From positions 1 to 13,784 of the forward strand of contig UQVG01000023.1 in assembly GCA_900544435.1 (NCBI GenBank): a stretch of 13,784 bases of DNA, given 5' to 3'. The translations under genes were made by a program, and so were the position numbers. The stretch comes from an uncultured Erysipelotrichaceae bacterium. GTDB taxonomy: Bacteria; Bacillota_I; Bacilli_A; Erysipelotrichales; Coprobacillaceae. The notes under the pieces are model-generated. The model had not been told where the DNA came from and made no database searches. It saw only the letters and a list, made by a program, of their open reading frames with translations. Below are positions 6,938-13,784 of the stretch, piece after piece (position 1 is the first letter of the stretch; every line of letters starts with the position of its first letter).

Positions 6938-7963
6938 ATGAAAACACATGAATTAGAAAAGGAATTGGGAATTTCAAAACATACCATCTTCTATTATGAA
7001 AAAGAAGGAATCGTTACCCCACAAAGAGATGACAATGGCTATCGTAGTTATAGTCAAGAAGATCTTCAAAAATTGATTATGGTAAAATTCTTGCGAAACC
7101 TTAATATTTCAATTGATGATGTCAAAGCCATCTTAAATAATGAACTAGATTTTAAAGAATGTTTAAAAATCAATCAAATACATCTAGAAAAACAAATAAA
7201 AAGTTTAGAAGAAGTCCAAGAAAATATTGAAATGTATGTAAGTAAAGATTTACCAATGTTACCTGCTTTACAACAAATTCAAAGAGAAACAAAGAATTAT
7301 AAATTAGGTTATCAAAAAACAACAGATACTGTATCTCTTGGAAGAAGACTTACAAAGAAACTCGCACTTAGAAAATTCTTATATAAATTTATTCCTACAT
7401 TTTTAATTGTTTTATTCTTTAGTGCTGTAAATGAGCAAGATATTTTAACAAGAATATTTTCAGTATTAGTGATTTCATTTGTACTTACAAATGGATTTAT
7501 AGCTGCTGATTTCCAATTTTCACAATTATGGTTAAGATTACCATTAGATCAAACATTAAGTCAATCTGTAGAATTTTTAAATGATCGTATTCGTTATTAT
7601 CGTTTTAAAGGTTTTATGGATAATGTGAAATATTTTTATGCTGTTTTATTTGGAAAAGAAGATAAGTTTATGAATGAATATAAATATGAAGATATTCAAA
7701 GTGTAGAACTTCTTTTAAAACATCGTTATGAAAATTATGGAACACCAATTGCAAGAGATTGGTATGTTCTTGATTATCGCTTTGAATTTAAAGATGGAAA
7801 TCATTTCTATTTTTATTGGCCTTTTACTATTGATGATGATGCACGTTTTATTGGGACAATCTTAGATGAAAAGGTTGAAAATGTGATTGATAAAGATCAT
7901 GTCATTGATGCTTTAAAAAATGGTATTCATTTAAATGACTATATGAAAAAGACTGAAGATTAA
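6938..7963 (+). CDS. Membrane-anchored MerR-family regulator, copy 2
   Basis: The 341-residue paralogue of the gene at 5787 has a DNA-binding and coiled-coil half that differs from copy 1 by a single residue (RETKNY for REAKNY) over about 148 residues. The membrane part is quite different: FIPTFLIVLFFSAV and a second helix around ISFVLTNGFIAADF replace the helices of copy 1. The juxtamembrane stretch also varies. The C-terminal tail is again close to copy 1. ATG 6938 is chosen by alignment with copy 1; an in-frame ATG at 6929 and a GTG at 6905 are less likely, the latter lying in the promoter. Both regulators probably read the same operators but sense different signals, and could form mixed dimers. 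The stop overlaps that of the convergent hydrolase gene. Confidence 0.87.
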   Translation: MKTHELEKELGISKHTIFYYEKEGIVTPQRDDNGYRSYSQEDLQKLIMVKFLRNLNISIDDVKAILNNELDFKECLKINQIHLEKQIKSLEEVQENIEMYVSKDLPMLPALQQIQRETKNYKLGYQKTTDTVSLGRRLTKKLALRKFLYKFIPTFLIVLFFSAVNEQDILTRIFSVLVISFVLTNGFIAADFQFSQLWLRLPLDQTLSQSVEFLNDRIRYYRFKGFMDNVKYFYAVLFGKEDKFMNEYKYEDIQSVELLLKHRYENYGTPIARDWYVLDYRFEFKDGNHFYFYWPFTIDDDARFIGTILDEKVENVIDKDHVIDALKNGIHLNDYMKKTED

Positions 7964-7977
7964 TTCAGTCTTTTTTT
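7946..7977. terminator. Shared bidirectional terminator
   Basis: Perfect 12-base arms at 7946-7957 and 7964-7975 flank a 6-base loop. The plus strand continues into a T run to 7977, and the A run at 7946-7950 gives a T run on the minus strand. The loop holds the stop codons of both convergent genes. Confidence 0.8.
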
Positions 7978-8652
7978 AATAAAGTTGTCTATGGCTTTGA
8001 TTGTTTGATTTTGTTGACTTTTACGAGAAATGGTTGCCTGTGCATCTCCTTTTTGATGACCATAATTTCCAAAGTTAGCATGATTGCCACCTTGAATCAC
8101 CACGATATTTCTTTTATAGTTGATTTTCTTTTTTACACTTGTATTTAAAGATCCATAGATGGTAAGTGCATCTTGATCTGAAACATCGCCATAAATATAC
8201 GAACCTAAAAGAATTAAGCCATCTATTTTTTCTTTGTTTTTAGAAACATAAGAAGAAGCCATCGCACCACCCATAGAATGACCACAAACATACCAATGTT
8301 CTATATGAGGATATTTTTCAATAATTTTATTAGCAGCATTTTTATTAAAAATAGCCATTTTAAAAGGCATATTGACTAAGTAACAGTTATATCCCTTCTT
8401 TTCTAATTGTTCAAGTAAAGGAAGATAAGCTGTATTTTCTACTTTAGCTCCAGGATAGAAAATAATACCCACATCACTAGTCTTTTGAGGAGTTAAAGTA
8501 ATAAGATTAGAATTTACTTGTTTTACTTCTTGGTGATTTAAGATTTCTAAAGCATCCTCTTGTGCATGATAATAATCATTGACATAAAAGCCAAAACCAC
8601 CTACACATAGAATGAGAATAATTGATAAGGTAATCAGTATTTTCTTTTTCAC
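7960..8652 (-). CDS. Membrane-anchored alpha/beta hydrolase
   Basis: The protein has 230 residues if started at GTG 8652. The N-terminal hydrophobic helix at about 5-24 (ILITLSIILILCVGGFGFYV) is an uncleaved anchor or signal, placing the enzyme outside the membrane. The rest matches the abhydrolase_5 group (PF12695): IIFYPGAKVENTAYLPLLEQ, the nucleophile elbow GHSMG with S126, and GGNHANFGNYGHQKGD with H191. In relatives, as I remember them, the acid lies in a GSxDGV segment; here it reads GSLNTSV with N170, so the catalytic acid may be lost or moved. GAGGA (8662-8666) stands 9 bases before GTG 8652; a TTG at 8661 directly abuts that site and is less likely. The gene follows the MerR stop by two bases, so translation is probably coupled. 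Substrate unknown. Confidence 0.83.
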   Translation of the reverse strand: MKKKILITLSIILILCVGGFGFYVNDYYHAQEDALEILNHQEVKQVNSNLITLTPQKTSDVGIIFYPGAKVENTAYLPLLEQLEKKGYNCYLVNMPFKMAIFNKNAANKIIEKYPHIEHWYVCGHSMGGAMASSYVSKNKEKIDGLILLGSYIYGDVSDQDALTIYGSLNTSVKKKINYKRNIVVIQGGNHANFGNYGHQKGDAQATISRKSQQNQTIKAIDNFIKKRLN

Positions 8653-8654
8653 GT

Positions 8655-9098
8655 CTAACAATCCTCATGACTATGTTTATAGTATTGTTGGATTTGAGGT
8701 GGAAATTGGTTAAATGGAAGAGCTTGAACATAAGCTTCATCATTTTTTTCAATAGCTTGATCGTAATACCAACATTTATAATTGAGCATAGAAAGGACTT
8801 TTTGAAGTTTTTCCATTTCTTGTAAAACTTCTTCTTTTTGTTTTTCAAAGATTGCTTTTCTTTGTTTTAAAGTTTTATTTCCTAAAGAACATAAAGACAT
8901 ATATTCCTTTATTTCTTTAATTTCTAAGCCTGATTTTTTTAAACAATCAATAACACGTAAAGTTTCAATTTCACTTTCACTAAATTGTCTAACGCCGTTT
9001 ACTCTTTTTAAATGAGGAAATAATCCTTCTTTATCATAATAACGAAGAGTTGAAATAGGTAATTGAAACATTTTTGAGATTTCACCAATAGAATACAT
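8655..9098 (-). CDS. MerR-family transcriptional regulator (soluble, short form)
   Basis: This 147-residue regulator has the classic size of the AdhR-like MerR group. The N-terminal helix-turn-helix includes IGEISKMFQLPISTLRYYDK and the wing contains NGVRQFSESE. A helix with LGNKTLKQRKAIFEKQKEEV forms the dimerisation coil, followed by LNYKCWYYDQAIEKNDE. Cysteines occur at CLKK, SLCS, YKCW and the C-terminal residue, so a thiol-based signal is possible but unproven. AAAGGAGG lies 6-7 bases before ATG 9098. The gene is divergent from the FMN reductase gene at 9201, and the intervening segment holds a 19-base-spacer promoter pointing at that gene, so this is its likely regulator. The hydrolase gene follows on the same transcript. 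Confidence 0.9.
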   Translation of the reverse strand: MYSIGEISKMFQLPISTLRYYDKEGLFPHLKRVNGVRQFSESEIETLRVIDCLKKSGLEIKEIKEYMSLCSLGNKTLKQRKAIFEKQKEEVLQEMEKLQKVLSMLNYKCWYYDQAIEKNDEAYVQALPFNQFPPQIQQYYKHSHEDC

Positions 9099-9116
9099 AT
9101 AAGTCCTCCTTTATAC

Positions 9117-9147
9117 TTGACCTAAAGTCAAGTTTAGATGTTATGAT
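9117..9147 (+). promoter_or_regulatory. MerR-type promoter of the FMN reductase gene
   Basis: TTGACC at 9117-9122 and TATGAT at 9142-9147 are spaced by 19 bases, as in MerR-activated promoters. The spacer region contains an interrupted dyad, CTAAA (9122-9126) facing TTTAG (9133-9137), and a second inverted pair CTTGAC/GTCAAG at 9116-9132. The half-sites differ from those of the two promoters at 5732 and 6883, which suggests a separate regulator, most likely the divergent MerR gene. Confidence 0.75.
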
Positions 9148-9200
9148 AAATGTAACATAGAATGAATGAATATTCAAATCTATGATGGAGGAAAAGGAAA

Positions 9201-9743
9201 ATGGCTAAAAAAATATGTGTGATTAAAACAAGTTTAAGATACAACAGTAATTCTGATCAACTAGCAGATGCTTTTATTCAAGGAGCAAGAGAAAGTGGAA
9301 ATAGTGTGGAAGAAATAAGTTTAAAAGATAAAAATATTGCCTTTTGTAAAGGTTGTCTTGCTTGTTTAAAATTAGGTGAGTGTGTCATTAAAGATGATGC
9401 GAACAGTATTACTGAACACATCAAACAAGCTGATGTTATCGTATGGGCAACACCTATTTATTATTATGAAATGTCAGGACAAATGAAAGTTATGATTGAT
9501 CGTGCAAATTCACTTTATGAAACAGATTATCAATTTAGAGATGTTTATTTACTTTCGACGGCTGCTGAAAATGAAGAAGGTGTTGATTGTCGTGCTATCA
9601 ATGGATTAAAAGGATGGGTTGCATGTTATCCTAAATCTCATTTTGTTGGAAGTGTTTTTGCTGGTGGAGTTGATGGTCCAAATACGATTAAAGACCATCC
9701 TGCTTTAAAGAAGGCTTATGACATGGGAAAAGCAATTCAATAA
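9201..9743 (+). CDS. NADPH-dependent FMN reductase / flavodoxin-fold oxidoreductase, second paralogue
   Basis: The 180-residue protein is of the same family as the gene at 1030. The phosphate loop is TSLRYNSNS at residues 10-18, cysteines C49, C52, C55 and C61 reproduce the spacing of the first paralogue, and WATPIYYYEMSGQMKVMIDR is the flavin-side segment. GGAGGAAAAGG precedes ATG 9201. Its promoter has the MerR layout and is divergent from a MerR gene, so induction by a redox or electrophile signal is likely. It probably reduces flavin, quinone or nitro-type acceptors with NAD(P)H. Fairly low overall similarity to the 1030 protein suggests separate acquisition rather than recent duplication. 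Confidence 0.88.
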   Translation: MAKKICVIKTSLRYNSNSDQLADAFIQGARESGNSVEEISLKDKNIAFCKGCLACLKLGECVIKDDANSITEHIKQADVIVWATPIYYYEMSGQMKVMIDRANSLYETDYQFRDVYLLSTAAENEEGVDCRAINGLKGWVACYPKSHFVGSVFAGGVDGPNTIKDHPALKKAYDMGKAIQ

Positions 9744-9834
9744 AAAAGGTTTATTTTAATAATTATTTGAGGTTTATGTTTTTTATAAATAAACAGATTC
9801 ATCAAAAAATATAGGGAAAAAGGAGAGTGAAGCG

Positions 9835-10176
9835 ATGTTATTAGAAGTTAATGGTTATACATTTGAGGTTGAATTAGAAAATAATACAAGTGCCAACGCT
9901 TTAAAGGAATATGTTTCTAAAGAAAAAAGAATACTTATTTTAGATGATTATGGAAACTTTGAAAAAGTAGGAGAATTAGGAACAATACTACCACGTAATG
10001 ATGAAACTATTACGACAAAAGAGGGAGATCTTATTTTATATCTAGGTAATAAATTATGTCTTTACTATAATCAAAATACTTGGGATTTTACAAAATTAGG
10101 TCATATTAAAGATACAACGCATTTAAAAGAAGCTTTAGGAAAAGGAAGTGTTCAAGTAACACTTGCAATGGAATAA
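9835..10176 (+). CDS. Cyclophilin-like-fold protein
   Basis: The 113-residue protein resembles the cyclophilin_like2 group (PF18050). These are small beta-barrel proteins of cyclophilin fold, often adjacent or fused to flavodoxins in Firmicutes, but without established isomerase activity. Visible traits are the N-terminal LLEVNGYTFEVELENNTSANAL, the central YGNFEKVGELGTILPRND, and the strand pair GDLILYLGNKLCLYYNQNTW, ending in VQVTLAME. AAAAGGAGAGTG precedes ATG 9835. It stands 91 bases after the FMN reductase gene and 3 bases before the metallohydrolase, so it is probably cotranscribed with the latter. Its position next to a flavoprotein agrees with the usual context. Function unknown. Confidence 0.8.
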   Translation: MLLEVNGYTFEVELENNTSANALKEYVSKEKRILILDDYGNFEKVGELGTILPRNDETITTKEGDLILYLGNKLCLYYNQNTWDFTKLGHIKDTTHLKEALGKGSVQVTLAME

Positions 10177-10179
10177 AAA

Positions 10180-11274
10180 ATGATGAAGAAGATATTAAAA
10201 ATCATAGGTATTGTGATTGTAAGTATTGCTATTGTTGCTGTGTTGTTTATTGAATTTTGGCCAAGTTTAGGTGGAAGTGTGACAGATAAAGATCAAAAAG
10301 AATATAAAGCAAGAAATTCTTTATATAAAAAAGGAATATTTCATGGAAATCCTGAAATTAAGTTGATGACAGGGAAAAAGAGTGAATATAAAAATGAAGA
10401 AAAAGTTCCTAAGGGTGAAATACCTGTTCATCAATTGAAGAAAATAGAAAAAGCAAATAAAGATGAACTTAAGTGGATTTGGTTTGGACATTCAAGTTCA
10501 TTGCTTCAAATAGAAGGAAAGAATGTCTTAATGGATCCTGTTTTTTCAAACTATAGTTCGCCGGTTCCTTTTATTGGACCAAAACGTTTTTCTAAATTAC
10601 CCATAGATATAGAAAATATGCCAAGTATTGATGTTCTTGCCATATCACATGATCACTATGATCATTTAGATTATCAAACAATTAAACAAATAGATAAAAA
10701 AGTTAAAGAGTATTGTGTTCCTCTAGGCGTAGAAAAACATCTTCTTCGTTGGGGAGTCAATGAAAAGAAAATTCACGTTATGAATTGGTGGGATGAAGTA
10801 AAAATAGACGGACTAACGATTACTTCAACACCAGGTAGACATTTTACCGGACGTGTTCCTTGGAAAAACAATACAACATTGTGGAGTGGCTATGTTTTTA
10901 AAAATGATAAATATACAACTTATTTTACAGGAGATACCGGTTATGGAAATCATTTCAAAGAAGTTTATGAAAAGTTTGGTGCCATTGATTTCTTAATGAT
11001 TGAAGATGGACAATATGACAAGTCTTGGTCTAACATTCATATGTTACCAAAAGATGGTATTCAAGCAATGAAAGATCTTCATGCAAAGTGGACAGTTCCT
11101 GTTCATTGGGGTGCTTTTTGTATTTGTAATCATGCATGGGATGATCCAATTAAACAAATTACCGCAAGATCACAAAAAGAAAACTTAAATGTGGCGACAC
11201 CAAAGATTGGGGAAATTGTCGATTATAGTCATATAGAAACTTATCAAGAACATTGGTGGGAAAATGTTGAATAG
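10180..11274 (+). CDS. Membrane-anchored metallo-beta-lactamase-fold hydrolase
   Basis: The 364-residue protein has an N-terminal hydrophobic helix (ILKIIGIVIVSIAIVAVLFI, about 5-24) that places the enzyme on the outer face of the membrane. The catalytic domain carries the complete metal set: HDHYDH at H157, H159, D161, H162, then H221 (PGRHFTG), D252 (FTGDTGYG) and H309 (VHWGAF). The overall pattern, with IWFGHSSSLLQIEGKNVLMDP and the C-terminal WDDPI, fits the lactamase_B_2 group that includes UlaG and NAPE-PLD-like enzymes. A phosphodiesterase or lactonase role is therefore possible; the substrate is not known. Two ATGs at 10180 and 10183 both fit. There is no good ribosome binding site, so translation is probably coupled to the upstream gene 3 bases away. 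Confidence 0.88.
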   Translation: MMKKILKIIGIVIVSIAIVAVLFIEFWPSLGGSVTDKDQKEYKARNSLYKKGIFHGNPEIKLMTGKKSEYKNEEKVPKGEIPVHQLKKIEKANKDELKWIWFGHSSSLLQIEGKNVLMDPVFSNYSSPVPFIGPKRFSKLPIDIENMPSIDVLAISHDHYDHLDYQTIKQIDKKVKEYCVPLGVEKHLLRWGVNEKKIHVMNWWDEVKIDGLTITSTPGRHFTGRVPWKNNTTLWSGYVFKNDKYTTYFTGDTGYGNHFKEVYEKFGAIDFLMIEDGQYDKSWSNIHMLPKDGIQAMKDLHAKWTVPVHWGAFCICNHAWDDPIKQITARSQKENLNVATPKIGEIVDYSHIETYQEHWWENVE

Positions 11275-11301
11275 TTTTTTTCATATTATGAAAAAAATTT
11301 T
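11275..11301 (+). terminator. Weak AT-rich hairpin after the metallohydrolase gene
   Basis: The arms 11275-11284 and 11288-11297 are perfect 10-base complements around an ATT loop, followed by TTTT. Only one G-C pair is present, so the stem is weak. It lies immediately after the stop codon and may be a terminator, or an operator for the following gene. Confidence 0.4.
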
Positions 11302-11314
11302 AACGATTTTCCTT

Positions 11315-11320
11315 TATAAT
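11315..11320 (+). promoter_or_regulatory. Probable -10 box of the GH1 gene
   Basis: TATAAT is a perfect -10 match 41 bases before the GH1 start codon. No acceptable -35 lies 16-18 bases upstream, where the sequence is an A/T run, so an activator or other element may be needed. I see no antiterminator-type hairpin in the leader. Confidence 0.4.
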
Positions 11321-11328
11321 GTTTATAG

Positions 11329-12828
<1,500 letters not shown>

Positions 12829-12834
12829 TATAAT

Positions 12835-12869
12835 AAAAGGACGATGCGTGCGCATCGTCCAATTTTTTT
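12835..12869. terminator. Strong terminator between the GH1 and MATE genes
   Basis: GGACGATGCG (12839-12848) and CGCATCGTCC (12851-12860) are perfect complements with a tiny loop, followed by AA and seven Ts to 12869. The AAAA at 12835-12838 could serve the minus strand as well. It is the most GC-rich short segment of the window. Confidence 0.88.
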
Positions 12870-13784
12870 AATTATTTTTAATATAAGGATTATGGTAGAA
12901 AGAATAGACGAGTTGAACTGTCATTACACACCAGATAACTGGTTCACAGAAAATAACAGCCATATATTGAAAACGTGGAATTAAAAAGATAACAAAGATA
13001 ATTTTTCCAAAGAATTCAATGACACTTGAAATTAAAGGAAGAATTTTTTGTCCAATTCCTTGAAGCGCATAACGTGTTTGCATCAATATTCCAAGTACAG
13101 CATAGAAAGGACCTACAATTGTAAGATAAAGTGTTCCATTATGTAAAACAACTTCTTTACTTGAACCAGATATTAATTTCACTAAAGAAGAACCAAATAA
13201 TAAGATAATACAAGTTACAATAGCTGCACCAACAATGTCATAGATATAAGCATAACGGAGTGCTTGTTTAATTCTATCTTTTTGATTAGCCCCTTTGTTT
13301 TGAGAAACAAAAGTTGAAATAGCAAGAGCCATCGCTGTAAAAGGCATATTAAAGAACATGTAAAGCTTTCTTGCAGCAGTATGTCCAGCGATAATTAAAT
13401 AACCTAAATTATTAATACCATATTGTAAAATGACAGAACCAGCTGAAACAATACAACTCATAAATCCCATTGAGAACCCTTGACCTAATAATTCTTTATA
13501 AAGATCTTTATCAACTTCAAAATGTTCTTTTTTAGGAAGTAATAAAGGTGTCTTTTTAAACATATAAATAATACATAAAATAACGGAAGTCCCTTGGGAA
13601 ATAACAGTTGCCACCGCAGCACCTTGAACCCCCATATTTAATTGAGTAATAAATACTAAATCTAAAATAATATTTAAAACAGATGAAACAACCAAGAAAA
13701 CAAGAGGCATCACACTATTACCAATGGCTCTCATTAACCCAGCACATAAGTTATAGGCAAACATTACAATAATAAATAAAACAA
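12868..13784 (-). CDS. MATE-family efflux transporter, 5' part outside the window
   Basis: About 305 codons are visible, ending at a TAA in the T run of the GH1 terminator. The frame stays open to the right edge, so the true start lies beyond 13784. Family members have about 450 residues and twelve membrane helices; the visible part begins near the fourth helix with GLMRAIGNSVMPL, a hallmark of MATE transporters, and contains roughly eight hydrophobic segments, including MGVQGAAVATVIS and GILMQTRYALQGIGQKILPL. It would export drugs or metabolites using a sodium or proton gradient; substrate unknown. The gene converges on the GH1 gene and is probably unrelated to it. An internal Met at 13764 should not be taken as the start. 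Confidence 0.9.
   Translation of the reverse strand, partial: VLFIIVMFAYNLCAGLMRAIGNSVMPLVFLVVSSVLNIILDLVFITQLNMGVQGAAVATVISQGTSVILCIIYMFKKTPLLLPKKEHFEVDKDLYKELLGQGFSMGFMSCIVSAGSVILQYGINNLGYLIIAGHTAARKLYMFFNMPFTAMALAISTFVSQNKGANQKDRIKQALRYAYIYDIVGAAIVTCIILLFGSSLVKLISGSSKEVVLHNGTLYLTIVGPFYAVLGILMQTRYALQGIGQKILPLISSVIEFFGKIIFVIFLIPRFQYMAVIFCEPVIWCVMTVQLVYSFYHNPYIKNN

Larger units (their letters stand above)
6866..7977 (+). repeat. Tandem duplication, copy 2
   Basis: This is the second copy of the unit at 5714-6845, offset by 1151 bases through the coding part. It starts with the same 17 bases that encode the end of the small CTCC protein in copy 1, but here no such gene precedes them. Copy 2 is therefore probably the derived one. 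Positions 6974-7288 match 5823-6137 without a mismatch. Confidence 0.9.

Noticed and set aside
5714..7977. Tandem MerR region as a transposon or CRISPR-like repeat
   Set aside because: There are just two long copies of a gene unit, with no transposase, inverted ends or spacers. A simple tandem duplication explains it.
8576..8848. Lysine-rich minus-strand frame overlapping the MerR and hydrolase genes
   Set aside because: It is out of frame with two well-supported genes and has low-complexity composition typical of a frame shadow.
9749..9794. Inverted repeat GTTTATTT / AAATAAAC as a terminator after the FMN reductase gene
   Set aside because: The loop is about 30 bases, the arms contain almost only A and T, and no T run follows. 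Chance is the better explanation.
12839..12860. GC-rich palindrome as a recombination or attachment site
   Set aside because: It is followed by a T run directly after a gene end and has the size of an ordinary terminator. There is no integrase or repeat nearby.

Overview
The window is a strongly AT-rich stretch of chromosome with dense gene packing, clear AAGGAGG-type ribosome binding sites and short intergenic gaps. It looks like a low-GC Gram-positive bacterium. The gene mix (carbonyl and flavin redox enzymes, a phospho-beta-glucosidase, many MerR-type regulators) fits an anaerobic gut Firmicute, perhaps of the Erysipelotrichia, but that placement is inference and no marker gene is present. 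I see no rRNA, tRNA, CRISPR, insertion sequence or phage gene.

Region 1 (1-5450) is a LysR regulator followed by a tightly packed same-strand run of six genes: an NADPH-dependent FMN reductase-like protein, a flavodoxin, a two-domain carboxymuconolactone-decarboxylase/AhpD-like protein, an SDR oxidoreductase, a hexapeptide-repeat O-acetyltransferase and an iron-containing alcohol dehydrogenase. Gaps are 19 bases or less and two junctions overlap, so this is very probably one transcript, ending in a hairpin at 5421-5450. Flavoproteins, a CMD protein, an SDR and an ADH together suggest reduction and detoxification of quinones, aldehydes or other electrophiles. The substrate cannot be read from the sequence.

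Region 2 (5451-7980) holds a small CTCC-motif protein of unknown function and two tandem copies of an unusual MerR regulator. Each has an N-terminal MerR DNA-binding half joined to a two-helix membrane domain and a conserved soluble tail. Each copy has its own MerR-type promoter (19-base spacer, the same dyad half-sites) and its own terminator. The two coding regions share 315 bases without a mismatch over the DNA-binding half but have diverged in the membrane part. This is the most interesting structure in the window.

Region 3 (7960-11300): on the minus strand, a soluble MerR regulator is translationally coupled to a membrane-anchored alpha/beta hydrolase. Divergent from it are an FMN reductase-like gene with another 19-base-spacer MerR promoter, then a cyclophilin-like-fold protein and a membrane-anchored metallo-beta-lactamase-fold hydrolase. 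This looks like a second redox-stress locus controlled by the soluble MerR.

Region 4 (11300-13784): a GH1 6-phospho-beta-glucosidase with its own strong terminator, facing a MATE-family efflux transporter that runs off the right edge of the window.
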